Source: Tenodera sinensis (lineage: Eukaryota; Arthropoda; Insecta; Mantodea; Mantidae). From it: 64,000 nucleotides of DNA. The translations under genes were made by a program, and so were the position numbers. The notes beneath the pieces were generated by a model. That model was given only the letters and a program-made list of their open reading frames with translations. It ran no database searches and was not told the origin of the DNA. Below are positions 23,747 to 35,069 of this stretch, piece after piece. Location: contig CM060972.1 in the NCBI GenBank assembly GCA_030765045.1, positions 54,036,471 through 54,100,470 on the forward strand, read 5' to 3'. The number at the start of each line of letters is the position of its first letter. Within the stretch, counting starts at the first letter, position 1.

Positions 23747-24196
23747 CAGGGATATCCAACCTTGTCTCTTTGGAGAACGTTACGTAAGATCGGTTATCCT
23801 TCAGTCGGTATCCAGTGACGGACACAAACAGGCGATTCCATGCCCTTTTAAAGTCATGCCTTGAATTTTCTGGGAATGTCTTCAGAAGACCTCTTCATTC
23901 TGGATGACCTACATAAATAGTAAAGAGTAAGAGACAGACAAAAGCTTACTAAATAAAAAATGTGTACCTCATTACAACACACAATTTATGATAAATACTT
24001 CGTTTTTATTTTGAGTGGACCGTTTCCAAGATATTCTTTATTATTTGTTTGATTTAACCAATATTTATAGGTACTTTTTTTTTCAAACGGCAATATGTTA
24101 TTCGTTTTTTTATCTCTTAGCCTTCCAAACAGAACAGAATTTCAAAGACATCGCATAGCAACCAGTTCTTCAAACATTTCACTGTTGCTTAAAACC
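23747..24196 (+). repeat. left arm of a long inverted repeat
   Basis: Begins CAGGGATATCCAACCTTGTC and continues through CAGTGACGGACACAAACAGG. It passes into a diverged Hel-CA-related segment ending near CTTAAAACCTACTGTA. The complement of 25578-26015 follows the same path, so the arm is about 450 bp. The outer end resembles hAT termini (CAGGG start), but the 8-bp flanks CTCTACAC and GCCTAAAA do not match. Confidence 0.8.
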
Positions 24197-24216
24197 TACT
24201 GTAAATTTACGAAAAG

Positions 24217-24846
24217 TAAATTAAAAACCAAAGTTGGTATTCAAGTTTAATATCTTTCGGCACGAAGATTTTGAATAAAATTCCTCCACCATGAACTACC
24301 CTTTACATGGAAAATTTTTCGAAAATTCTGATTTTCTCGAAAATGGCTTTAACGATTTTGATTGATTAAGTCCACATATTTAAGATATTTTTATGGCAAC
24401 TGAAATGTAGCTATATTTTGAATTTTCTGGCTATAGTCCACATTACTCTTGACGACTTTTGTATAACTAGTAACCATAAGAGATAAACCAAATCTTACTA
24501 TAGAACAAATGTAGACCTCCTTAAAACAATGTCCAAATGCCTGATTTTGTGGAGTGAACCATTTCGGAGATATTCCTTGTGATTTGTGTAAGTTTTGGAA
24601 TACTTTAACTTTCGTCAAATGGAACATCGTTATTCATTTTTTATATCTTAGCCATGCAAAGAGAACGGGATCTCAAAGCTTTAAAAGATTTGACAATCGC
24701 TGTATTTCCATATTCCCCTTGCACCTACAAGAAAATTGGATCATTTCTGCAAATGTTTATCTCAACTAACATGAAGAAGATAAAGGAATGAGTTTGTAGG
24801 AATAATTAGTACAAGAGTAGAGAAAATGAACTAGGTGCAACACAGA
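24217..24846 (-). mobile_element. Hel-CA, 3' truncated, inside the inverted repeat
   Basis: On the plus strand it starts at TTAAAAACCAAAGTTGGTAT and runs to AGTAGAGAAAATGAACTAGG then TGCAACACAGA. The slot and 3' hairpin are absent. It lies in the spacer between the inverted arms and is less diverged than the Hel-CA-like sequence inside the arms. Confidence 0.8.
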
Positions 24847-25500
24847 TTTTTCCATGGTTGGTCTTTGACTTCGTTTCCTTCTAGCTTGTTTCTAGGTTTC
24901 CTGGTGTATGGTGGTGCTGGAGAGTTGGCGCGAATGGAAAACAATGCTCCCTTGGACATGAGGGCTTCCTGGTCGACGGGTCGTTCATCGTCCTCTCTAG
25001 GCAGTCCCAGCAATGGGAGAGGCCTTCGAGCCAGGAACCCCTAGAAACTTCCACGCGTCTCTGTGGTCTGTAACCACCTGTGATTCTTTCACTTCATCTC
25101 CTGTTCCTGAGGAGTGGTAGCTATTAGAAGTAGCAGTGTACGGAGTGTTCCCCTGTTTATCCAACTTCTGCGAAATAGAGGAGGTTGGGTTTACCTCCCT
25201 CCACCATGCGCGCAAGTTGCCTCTTTTAACCCCCCAGCCGTGCAGCGTGTTGCAGTGGCGGGCTGGTGGCATGTAAGTTGCGTTTTATTTACAAAAGCAC
25301 TTTCAAATCCGAAGAGATAAACATCTGCTCATTAGTGACTTCTTTGGTATTGCTTATGTTTAAGAAATCAATCAATATTTGGCGACAAACTCGAAATGCA
25401 CAGTCTTAGAAGATCAACTAAGTGATCGTCGCGTAACCTATTGCGATACAGACTTTTAGTATAGTTCAATTTCGAGAACTCTGTTCGCAAATATATTATT
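24847..25500. other. GC-richer unclassified segment
   Basis: 24860-25275 is clearly GC-richer than its surroundings and resembles SINE bodies in composition (ATCGTCCTCTCTAGGCAGTC and similar). I see no A or B box and no second copy I can align with confidence. Overlapping 60-91 codon frames on both strands argue against a gene. Confidence 0.35.
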
Positions 25501-25577
25501 GTTGCAAATGTTTATATCTCTATTTCATTTTAATCGACATAACCATTTTCAGAAAGCATCTTATTGCTAATTTTCTT

Positions 25578-26015
25578 GTAGGTGCAAGGGGAATATGGGA
25601 ATACAGTAGCCTTTAAGCGATAGTGAAACGTTTTAAGAGCTGGTTGCTATGCGATGGCGTTGAAATTACGTTCTGTGTGGAAGACCAAGAGGTAAAAAAA
25701 GAATAACGTACTCCTAATTGAAAAAAAATTTAAGTATTGACAAATTCAAACAAATAAGAAGTATTTGAGATAATGTTTTTAATACGCAAGCTTTTGTCTG
25801 TCCCTTACTGTTTAACGTTTATGCAAAAATCATTTGGAATGAAGACGTCTTCTGAGAAGATTACCAGAAAATTCAAGTTATGACTTAGAAATTGCCATGG
25901 AGTCGCCTGTTTGTGTCCGCCACTGGATACTGACTGTCCCTCTGACTGAAGCACTGGAGTGGGATAACTGTTCATTACGTAAGGTTCTCTAAAGGGACAA
26001 GGTTGGACATCCCTG
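25578..26015 (-). repeat. right arm of the long inverted repeat
   Basis: The complement begins CAGGGATGTCCAACCTTGTC at 26015 and includes CAGTGGCGGACACAAACAGG and CGCATAGCAACCAG, as in the left arm. Its inner side continues as a diverged Hel-CA (GTAGGTGCAAGGGGAATATG) to about 25510, slightly beyond the homology with the left arm. Confidence 0.8.
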
Positions 26016-26504
26016 GCCTAAAACTCATGTATTAAGGGCGCAGTCTTCTCGTTTATTAAATATTTGCCTTAGAATTGCATAATTTTGTATTATTGAAAAA
26101 TATCTTACCGCACAAAGTAGGCTATAAAGTGAGATGATACTAAGGTCCAATCGATGACACATGGAGTGAGCATTGCTGGTGACCTGTTTCCCAATTGCTC
26201 ACTGAAGCATGCAACAATGAAGTGAACATAATTGAAAACTGTTTGTGCGCAAGGACTTCCATCAAGCCCAGCGATCCAAAACTAAACATTTTATAAACCC
26301 TTCTTATAGGGAGCAAACGAGCCATAAACACCGCCAGTGAATGTTATATTCCTCATTAGGAATTGCCAGAGGTTAGGTCGCTGGGTCCTACCTTGAGCAA
26401 CATAGTATTATTAACACAGTAATCAATGTATATAGAGTAATTACAACAACATAAACATCTTATGAAATGTCAATTGCATATAAAAGGCAAGAAGAAGCAA
26501 ACCG

Positions 26505-27020
26505 AACAGGATAGCTCTGGCAGTAATGTCTGTAGCCCGCATTCGAGAGATCGTGGGTTCGCTTCTCGCGGCCGACGTTCTTGACCATGGGTTCCTTTAG
26601 AGGCGAATGCTGGGAAGGATAGTTACATCCCTCCACATTTCCTGTACCTCGATTTCACCTCACTTCTCATTTTATCTCGTCTTTCATAGTTCCAAATGTA
26701 GGGGGGAGCTTCTTCGTGTATGACTGGTGAATTTGCTCTCTCTAAATCCTCGTCCTCCGGATCGGGGGAGGTTTCCATGTCCCGGGCCTCTCAGGGACAC
26801 GGAATTCAAGTCCCCAGTGTGAGCTGAGACAATTTTACTTGTCGCCACCGGAGAGATTCAATCTGTGTCTGTTAGACACCATACCCTGTCGTATCTCGTA
26901 CGTCAGGGGACCCTTTGCATCCTCTCACCTCACACCTTCCTGTCGGGGTGCCACATCAAGTGCACAGGTACATAAGATTTCATTGGTCGAGGTACTAAGT
27001 CCCCCTTCCGAAACTTGTGA
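26505..27020 (+). repeat. tRNA-derived SINE, family beta
   Basis: The head is ATAGCTCTGGCAGTAATGTC, with a B-box-like GTGGGTTCGCTTCTC near 26553. It is followed by CATGGGTTCCTTTAGAGGCG and GAATGCTGGGAAGGATAGTT. A second domain, CTCGTCCTCCGGATCGGGGG, is shared with the copy at 34438-34720. The body extends towards about 27020. Confidence 0.7.
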
Positions 27021-27226
27021 TAGTGTCATAGGAAGAAACAATAAACGTTCCTGATCAGCGTCTAGAATTAAGCTAACGAACTCCCTCTATAAACCCAAAA
27101 TTGCTTTGGCGCCTAAATTAGTCTCATCGCCTGGTTCTCCATATATACTTGGTCCAATGTTTAGAAACGGTGCAAACGGCGCCGCTACTTTGTTAAAAGA
27201 CATACTCTTGTATGCGTTGGAAAAAG

Positions 27227-27720
27227 TGGATGTAGACAGTGGATGCAGAACAGCATGAAGAGCTACACGAATGTTGAATGAGGCTTTGTGGAGTAGAACC
27301 ATGTTGAACTGTGCAAAGAAGAGTATTTTGAGGACTGTTGTGGAAAGTGCGAGTATGATGATCTATAATGCTGATGCGTGGACTTCAGTAAAGGGACAAA
27401 ATTGGCAGTGGAAATGGACGGAATCAGACATAGTGCTAGGGTATCAAGATTGGAAAGAAGTGGTGAAACAGATGATGGATATGGAGGAAACAGAGGTAGA
27501 GAGAATTGAAAGGCAGGACTTCAATGGTATGGGAATTAGAAGAATGGAGGATGAGGGTGGCTCAAGACCTTTCAGGAGGTCAACTCGTGGAAGAAGGAAG
27601 CGGGGAGGTCAAGAGTAACTTGGAGAGGACGGATTCATAGAATGATGAACGACCGGTGTCTGGAGAAGAATGACTTGTTGAATTGGAAAGAATGGTGTTA
27701 TATCATTGTACCGGCAGTTT
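27227..27720 (+). pseudogene. non-LTR reverse transcriptase C-terminal remnant (RTE-like)
   Basis: Reading RATRMLNEALWSRTMLNCAK then KKSILRTVVESASMMIYNAD and AWTSVK. This is the post-palm region of RTE-type reverse transcriptases, where the usual form is W(S)K...K...Y.TVV.S...YGAE.WT. Downstream, IERQDFNGMG, RRKRGG and, after a frameshift near 27605, VTWRGRIHRMMNDRCLEKND keep the family order (RRKRGRPR..W..D). A stop precedes RATRM. No catalytic domain is left. Confidence 0.65.
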
Positions 27721-27729
27721 GGTTATTTT

Positions 27730-27880
27730 ATGGTGTCACTCAGGCGCCGCGGTAACCCTCGTGGTTTTCTTCGGTCGTTCGCCAAATGCCGAGTTGGATA
27801 ATTAGATACGCGAATTTTCCTATCATCCCTTTCATCACTACATTTCATTTCGTTCATCACCATACCACATATTAGGATTG
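27730..27880 (+). repeat. SINE fragment
   Basis: GGCGCCGCGGTAACCCTCGT is followed directly by GGTTTTCTTCGGTCGTTCGCC and CAAATGCCGAGTTGGATAAT. This is the tRNA-head border and conserved body of family alpha SINEs, with the B-box region deleted. Confidence 0.5.
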
Positions 27881-28189
27881 CACAACTATCCTGGTTTTAC
27901 TTAGATCCAAAGTTTGCTTGCTCCTAGGCAGGCTACACATAAGTCTTTCACAATATCCCTTAAGTTCTCCAAAGAGGACAGTAAGCGAAGAAGAGGAGGA
28001 GGAAGAAGAAGTAACCTTTCGTCAATGCAAACGAATATGCACTTCTCAGTTTTCTTTTCATTACGGGCCTATCTGCTTATGGAGAGTGGATTAGTGAACC
28101 ATGCAAAGTGAGTGCAACCTTTTTTCTTTTTTTTTTGGGGGGGGGCGGTAGATGGGTTAGGTTCATTTTCCTGTACAGTGACGTTACGT

Positions 28190-28384
28190 AAAGCTTTACA
28201 AGATCCGACTATCGCTCAAAGCCTACTGTATTGCCCTATTCCCCTAGCACCTACAAAGAAATAAGCAATAGGATAACTTCTGCAAATGTTTATCTCAACT
28301 AAAATGGAGGAAATATAGGCATAAGAGTTTGTAAGAATGGTTAATACAAGAGTAGAGAAAGTCATGTGAGGTTAACAGATCAGA
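28190..28384 (-). mobile_element. Hel-CA 5'-end fragment
   Basis: Only the terminal 195 bp: AAAGCCTACTGTATTGCCCT, then AAATGTTTATCTCAACTAAA, AGTAGAGAAAGTCATGTGAG and GATCAGA. The inner border is at AAGCTTTACAAGATCCGAC. Confidence 0.8.
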
Positions 28385-28626
28385 TCTTTTTATATGTAAT
28401 TCGCATATATATATATAGCATTTTAGTATGACTTTCGTATTTTGAGCCAATTTCGCATTTTATCGCATTTTAAAAACACTCAACAGTTTTTACAGGTCAT
28501 GAGATACAAAATAATAGTGCAAGCCTTTATGAGCAGTTCGCAGTTTATCGCATTTGCAAAAAATCACCAACTCTGGATAGGGTAGAGTATAAAAGAACTA
28601 GAGAACACAAAAATGAAGTGCTTATA

Positions 28627-29217
28627 CCGGGTGGAAGGGAAGTCATTACATTAATTTAAACCAGTGCTAGATCTTACACATTTTGTGTCTTGCATTTTTG
28701 TCTGACCATTTGCTATGGAAATATTTTAGTTTTGTCGAAAACAAGAGACAGACAAGCCGGCAACGCTGTAGGTTGTGTGGGTGTCACTTTCACTAGTCAG
28801 TACATAAACAATCACCGCAGCGGCGTGTCTCGTGAATACCATACGGCGTGCTTCCGTTTTCACTGTGCGAGTGTAGGCCAATCAGAATGCCAGTTGCCCT
28901 CCTTATCTCTCCAAACATTACAGCACCCTGCGTCGTGTTTGCAAGCGACCGACGTGTTTATATCCGGAGGCCGGTTTGATCCCTGAACAACCTCAATACA
29001 ACGTTGCCGAGTTACTTCACGTCTGAAAAAGCGCTCGGAATATTCCTTCAATTTCTTTCAGTGATTAATTATTTCGAACCCTGTGTGATGTCCCATAATT
29101 ACTACCGAAACTGTCATAAATACATTACTCTATGCATCTTACAAGTGACTAGCTATTATCTTCGTACATGTCATTAGATCTTTTATTAGAAGGAATGTAA
29201 AGTTCCCTTCCACCCGA
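28627..29217. mobile_element. MITE with TA flanks
   Basis: The left end CCGGGTGGAAGGGAAGTCAT (28627) and the complement of the right end TCGGGTGGAAGGGAACTTTA (29217) share 14 of the first 15 positions, and ATTACATT/TTTACATT follows. Both are flanked by TA (28625-28626 and 29218-29219), as in Tc1/mariner-type insertions. The interior is CpG-richer and contains GGCCGGTTTGATCCC at about 28968, a possible B box. It has no transposase. Confidence 0.72.
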
Positions 29218-29705
29218 TATGTTACGGTTTATGCCAAGTGGGTGGAGGGCTTCAGAACTTCATTGAGCTCGCGTGTTGTTGAAGACTTGTTATGAATTTA
29301 ACATGCTAGTAAGACTCACAAGGGAGGTTCATCAACCGTGATCGATCGATTTTAATCACATTTACATTTTTAGCTAATTAAAAGAAGCTGATCAAGCAAT
29401 GTTAGTTCGTGGCGCAAAACAACCAATTTCAACCTATAACACTTTGAAAACTCTGATGTGCAAGGGTGGCCTGACTTTCTCTGTCTATTATAATTTAGTT
29501 TCATGTCTACCTACACATTTATTTAAGGTGTGCAAGCCATGCCTAAATTAACAAGCTTATAGTAGACATTGCTTTGCATGAATCTAAGATGCAAACTTCA
29601 GATTTTCAGAGGTCATTTGGCATAGACTCATCTAAAATAATACGGACTGATTTTGTTTAAAAGTTTATAGTTTTTTTTTCAAAAGTCAAATTTTATTAAA
29701 AAAAG

Positions 29706-30532
29706 TCTTATGTGTTGTACTCCCATGACTATCTCTACTCTTGTCTAACTATTCTTACAAACACTTATACCTCTATCTTCTTCATGATTGTTGAGATAAA
29801 CTTTTGCAGAAATTATCTTTTTGCTACTTTTCGCAAAGGGAATATGGGAAGACAGGCTTTGAGGGACAGTAACATCTTTTAAAGCTAGTCGCCATATGAA
29901 ACCTTTGAAATTCCAACCTTCCATTTGAGAAAGACATAAGTATTGCAAAACTTACACAAATAACAAGAAATATTTCCAAAATGGTTCACACAAGAAAAAA
30001 AAATATTTCGACAAAGCTTGTGTGTTTCAACAGATCTACATTTTTGTATAGTAAGATTTGGTCTATCTCTACGGTTTAGCAGTTATGACAAAGTCATCAA
30101 GGGTAAACAGGACTGTATGGGCTATAGCAGAAAATTCAAAATATAAATTTCATTTACCATAAAAAAATATCTTAAACACATGGTATTTTGATCAAAATCG
30201 TTAGAGCCATTTTTTAGAAAAAGCAAAATTTTCAAAAAATTGTTCATACAAAGTGTAGTTTAGGGTGAAGGAATTTTTTTTTTCAAAATCCTCGTGTCGC
30301 AACCTTAAAATATATTAAACTTCAATACAAACTTTTATTTTAACCGACTTTTCATTTTTGAGTTATGTTCACACACAGACACACAGACCACATACACGTG
30401 GATCTTTTTCCAGAAATGTTTTTTGGGGGTTCAGGGGGCCTCAAAAGATTTCTTTTTTCGGTGAAATCTCGAGATCAAATTTTTGGGTGGAGTAAAATAC
30501 TTCCCCTACTTACTATACGCAGTAGTGAAAGT
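29706..30532 (+). mobile_element. Hel-CA full-length, short slot
   Basis: Starts TCTTATGTGTTGTACTCCCA and ends CTATACGCAGTAGTGAAAGT. The slot is an imperfect CACACACAGACACACAGACC then ACATACACG. A body T run interrupts GGAATTTTTTTTTTCAAAAT. Confidence 0.88.
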
Positions 30533-30629
30533 AAAAATTTATTATTAAAAATTGGTTTTCCCAGGAACTATATAATTGTCAACAAATTCGATTCATATTA
30601 TTCTTAATTATAGTCTTGCAAACGCTTAA

Positions 30630-30971
30630 TCAAAACTTTAATAAAAATCTTTAGAGCCATTTTTGAGAAAATCAAAATCTTAGAAAAAATTTCAAAGTAA
30701 GAGTAGTTTAGGGTGAAGGAATTTCTTTTAAAATCTTCGTGTCGCATCCTTGAAAGATATTAAACTCAAATACCAAGTTAGGGTTTTAATCGACTTTTCG
30801 TTTTTCAGTAATTCTGTTTACAGTCAGACACACGCGCGCGCTCGGATCTTTTTCGGAAAATGGTTTTTCTTTTGGATTCAGGGGGCCCCAAAGCATATAT
30901 TTCCGGTGAAATCTCGACATCGAATTTTTGGGTGGAATACAGTACTTCTCCTACTTACCAGAAGAGAAAGT
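30630..30971 (+). mobile_element. Hel-CA 3' half, tandem to the previous copy
   Basis: Begins at TTTAATAAAAATCTTTAGAG and ends CTACTTACCAGAAGAGAAAGT at 30971, with the hairpin present. The slot is CAGACACACGCGCGCGCTCGG. It follows the preceding copy by about 100 bp in the same orientation. Confidence 0.85.
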
Positions 30972-32084
30972 AAAAATAAGGAAAGTTCTTTTGCATAGAA
31001 TTTGTATCCAGGTGGGAAAATTAGTGATATACAAATGTTTGGTCAAATGCCATATCTAAGTGATAGAGTAAAAATACATCACATATGTAGTTTTCGCACG
31101 CAGTCAGTATTTCGAACGGAAGAAACAGCAGACTGCTGTGCCAAGACGTATATCGCACCTGTGCTGTAACAGGTGAACTGCGTGATTTCCGGTGCTTTTC
31201 TTCTCTCTAACATAAAACTAGTTCACAAATATATACTCACACGTATGCCAAAGGAACAAGTGTTACTCCTAATAGGGAAAATAGTCTCAGAAATCACGAC
31301 CAAAAGAACATTAAATTAATAGTTGGTGTTTAATTTCTCCTACAGAAACTCCAGTGTATAAGTTCCATTAAAGCTAGAAGAATTTTACGAGCGTTATTAT
31401 TATAAACACTCAAATTATGAAGAAACATTTGCTAACATATGAACATTCTAATCCTTTATTGCTCAAATTATTTTGCTACTTATGCCTGTCTTCCTCTGAT
31501 GCTTCATGTGCCTTTCAAGGGCACTTTGAGGCAAACAACTCGAATAGCAGCTCCGGTTACTAAGGTGCAATGGACTGATCGTCCATTCAAAGTTGAACGT
31601 TGTCTATGATAGAGGATGGGGTGGTCCTACCTAATATAATCGGTGTGGTGTCACGCGTGGATGATGTCAGGGTTTTATTTGACTGCGTTTGCATGGATTT
31701 TACTTCTTTTTCTTAAAAACAGAACAAAACAACACTAAACGATATCACATTAATTGTAAAAAATATATTTTTATAATATAAATCAACCTAAAATACGTAG
31801 TTTGTACCCATAGTTGCTGATATAAAATTAAAATAACAAAATATGATATTGTACTACTTTAAAGCCTTGGAATACAACTTTTGGTTGCTTGAAAGTCACT
31901 TCGGTAAATAATGGGTTAAGAAAAAATTTCAAAAGACACACATATATATTAAAGCCAAAGCATCTTATACTTTAAGATTTTGCTGTAGGTTTACTACATT
32001 AGTTTGAAAAAGCACTAGAATTTTTTTGCACACTTAATAATAAAATATCAAATGAATTACTACAAATTACATGAATGTCTGTCG
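30972..32084. other. unannotated spacer
   Basis: AT-rich with nothing recognised. 31480-31700 is slightly GC-richer and unique-looking. Confidence 0.4.
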
Positions 32085-32275
32085 CAAAACTTGATGGCGG
32101 GTGGCTCGATATTAAATTCAATCATAGGCTTGCTGTGTTGTATAGTTAAACACGCTATAGAGCCGGTGATATAAATATCATTTGCACTCTCAAAATTTAT
32201 TTGCGCAATAGGAAAAAGAACAGTAATAATCAGCTATCAGTCGCCATTAAATTTTGCTACTACCATAGTTTATAG
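32085..32275 (+). repeat. unclassified repeat Y, copy 1
   Basis: Shares with 36545-36760 the order CAATCATAGG, TGTAGTTAAAYACRCT, a GGTRATATAAATATMATTTG segment, CAAAATTYATTTG, and TATCAGTCGCC followed by TTAAATTTTGC. The two copies are moderately diverged and show no coding potential. Confidence 0.6.
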
Positions 32276-32353
32276 ATTTTAATTATTCTGAAACCCTTGG
32301 GCAAGAAGTGAATAAGTGAGTTTAGTGTCAAAGTAGTTTCAGTTCGCAGCTGG

Positions 32354-32390
32354 TTTTTTTTTTTTTTTTTTTTTTTTTTTGGGGGGGGGG
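32354..32390. repeat. poly(T)-poly(G) tract
   Basis: About 27 T followed directly by 10 G, giving a minus-strand C10A27 string. Such tracts are assembly-sensitive. Confidence 0.9.
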
Positions 32391-32789
32391 TGTATAGTGA
32401 GCAGTATTTGTGTGCAATTTACTATAGAACAGGCCAGCTGTAGTTGCAGGGTCACGACAAATTGTGAACGTGTTAACGATAAAACACAGCACTGTGTTTT
32501 GTGATTCAGTTTTAAAATGTAAATAAAGTGATCGAAAAAGTAACCGGACTTATCATTTGTCCAATATGAAGACTTTAAAAAAAAAAAAAACAAATATAAC
32601 CTTTGTCACACGCATTGAATTTGATGCATTAGAAAACATAAAAATACTAATTTCAATAATAGCAAGCATGGATACGAAATTTCATATTATGACCAGGTGT
32701 AATCATGTGAGAACATGTTCAAGGCATACTCTTTTATATTTGAAGTAATTCAAACGAGAATGGTATAAACATTATCCACTCTGACCCTT

Positions 32790-33252
32790 GAGTTTTTCAT
32801 GGGTTCACCGAGTCAGTAGGTGAATGCTGGGGTGGTTACTTTTCTATCACAACTTTACCTGTCCCTCATTTTCTGTAACTATAATTGTCTTCATTGTCAT
32901 CTGTTTCAGGGTTGTAGGACCAGGTGACGGTGTTCGGCGTGTTGTGGCTGGGCCGTGGATCTTCACTCTGTAAAGGTTTCTTTCCTGGCGTCGCTTGGGA
33001 CTGTGTAATCGGGATCTTCCAGCTTGTGGGCTTATGAGTGCGCTCGGTCGGCGTCACATGCGTTAGCACTGGATACATTACGGACCTCGTTCCGTGCTTG
33101 CGTCCGTCGTCAACCTATTCTGTTCGCCCTTCAGATCTCTCACTTCATCCCTCCCTCTCAGGGGTCATGGTAGAGCCACAAACGACTGCATGCCCTACAT
33201 GCTCCGATTGCGGGGATCTGTGCGTAGTATATAGATGCCTTTATTTCTACCT
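32790..33252 (+). repeat. SINE family alpha-2, 5' truncated
   Basis: Starts within the conserved body (ATGGGTTCACCGAGTCAGTA then GGTGAATGCTGGGGTGG). It continues through CCTGTCCCTCATTTTCTGTA and GTGTTCGGCGTGTTGTGGCTG, and ends CACTTCATCCCTCCCTCTCA with GGTAGAGCCACAAACG, parallel to the minus-strand copy at 17246-17812. The TTAA at its right border is the target of the next element. Confidence 0.7.
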
Positions 33253-33256
33253 TTAA

Positions 33257-33865
33257 TGAGACAAAATAGTCTGAACATACAAAAACTACACTTTAGTGAG
33301 TTAATTATCACTTCCCTTTAAGTTCTCAATAGTTTTTTCTGGAATTTTTAAGAATTATTTTATCAATCATGATAATTATTTCCAGTAGTTTTTGCATTGA
33401 TAATTTATATGGTTGCGTACATAAAAATTGTTTCATCCAGCTGAAAAGTAATAAAATTTACTCTTAGAACATCTGAATTCATGAGAATCACACTTTTGCA
33501 TTCTTGTTCTTTGGATAATCAGCAATCTTCTATATATATAACACAATTGTTACTGTGGTTCAGAAAGTTCAACTATATGTTGTATACATATACTGAAAAT
33601 TTCAGGGTTCTGCCTCTTATACTTTCTGAGAAAAAGGTACATGAACTCATGTTTTAAGACTGAATTTTATTATTTTTCTGCTGGATGAAATAATTTCTAT
33701 AGACTCAATCACTGAAATTATCAATGCAAGTAACCACTTGAAAAAATGCCGTGATTTATAGAATAATTCAGAGAAATTACAGGAAAAACCTTTGAGAACT
33801 TTAAGAACAGTGGTAATTTAACTCACTAAGGCGTAATTTCTGTATGTTCAGACTACCCTGTCCCC
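33257..33865. mobile_element. TTAA-flanked foldback MITE
   Basis: Two arms of about 240 bp are inverted copies. TAGTCTGAACATACAAAAAC followed by TTTAGTGAGTTAA on the left meets TAGTCTGAACATACAGAAAT followed by CTTAGTGAGTTAA on the complement of the right. Similarity continues through TTGCATTGATAATTT and TTTCATCCAGC. TTAA lies at 33253-33256 and 33866-33869, the target type used by piggyBac-like elements. The arms differ by many substitutions, so the insertion is old. There is no coding sequence. Confidence 0.88.
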
Positions 33866-33869
33866 TTAA

Positions 33870-34437
33870 GCCCCACAGAACAAAAACAGAGAAAGAAAAA
33901 CGTATAAAGAGAATAAGTGCATAACAAAGTACACATTTAAATACTATTTAATAGCGGTATGATACAGTAATGAACTCCAAGAGCAGTCAATCTTGCAGGA
34001 TAAAAATAAATTTAAAGTAAAAGGACTGATGTGGTAGACACAACTTCCTCTACCATTAGAATTCATGAAAACAATATTCTTCTATCCACGTTACTTATTC
34101 ACTTTATAGTTCTGCCTGGAGGCGATTTCAAACTAAGGAATAAGTATATGTAATTAAACATGGAAACAACACTCAAATGTTAATAGAAAGCACAGCGGAG
34201 TAAATTACTCCTCTACGATCAAAGCAACGAGCTCTCGCGAACGAAAAGGAAAAGGAACAATGAATAACTCTCAAGCATTACACACTTATATGTGGTAAAA
34301 TGTATTCATATCTGGAAAACAGTTAACGCTACCAAATACAGCATTCCACTCAAACTGAACTGTTTTGCTCTTTTGTTTTTTAATCCAGTTTAAGATTTTG
34401 TCTAATTGTTAGGCTTGCTGTTTATACAACATTGATC
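33870..34437. other. unannotated spacer
   Basis: Nothing recognised. Confidence 0.4.
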
Positions 34438-34720
34438 TAAGCGGTATAGCTCAGGCAGTAGCGTCTGTGGCCCATATTCCAGAGGTCGTGGGTGCGATTA
34501 TCGTGGCCGTCCTTCCTCACCTATGGTTTTTTTTCGGGTTTCCCCGGGTCGCTGTGAATGCTGGGAAGGATTGTTCCTCCATTTCACCTCTGTTTCAGGG
34601 TTCTAAGTGTGTGCGTCAGTTTGGCATGCATGACACATGCACTTTCTCTTTGTAAATTCTCGTCCTCCGAATCGGGGGCGATCTCCGAGTAAACGCTTTC
34701 CAAGGGATAGCAAGCCCACA
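34438..34720 (+). repeat. tRNA-derived SINE, family beta
   Basis: A-box region GCGGTATAGCTCAGGCAGTA at 34441, and degenerate B box GTCGTGGGTGCGATTATC near 34486. The body is GGGTTTCCCCGGGTCGCTGT then GAATGCTGGGAAGGATTGTT. Its 3' domain, CTCGTCCTCCGAATCGGGGG, is shared with 26505-27020. Confidence 0.75.
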
Positions 34721-34764
34721 GGAGGCATTACGTTTTATTTTTTTATAGCGTCTATAAAATAATC

Positions 34765-35040
34765 TTACAAAAATGCATTACTTTCTCTAGTTTTCTATCT
34801 ACTTCAAGTTAGTCAAAATAAACCTTAGCAAAAATAGTTTCTTTATATATTTCATTGCAAATACAAGTAGGGTAGAAGCCGTATGTATTACGATATGTTC
34901 AAAAGCAAGTGCTATATGCAGCTTTAAAACCGACAGACTATGTCCATGAAATCGTGAGAAACAATTGAATAGCGTCTGGACTTTAAAGTTTCAAAACATT
35001 CAAGCCATGAAATAATGGATATCTCGGCAAAGGACGATAC
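34765..35040 (+). mobile_element. old Hel-CA fragment
   Basis: Diverged but collinear with 39933-40260: ACTTTCTCTAGTTTTCTAT, AAGTTAGTCAAAATAAACCTTAG, a CCATGAAATCGTGAGAAACA segment and ATGGATATCTCGGCAAAGG. It belongs to the older subfamily. Confidence 0.6.
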
Positions 35041-35069
35041 CACTTTTTTTTTTTAAATAATTTATTTAG

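Noticed and set aside
23747..26015. A single hAT element bounded by the CAGGGAT ends
   Set aside because: The 8-bp flanks CTCTACAC and GCCTAAAA do not match and the interior is a mixture of other repeats.
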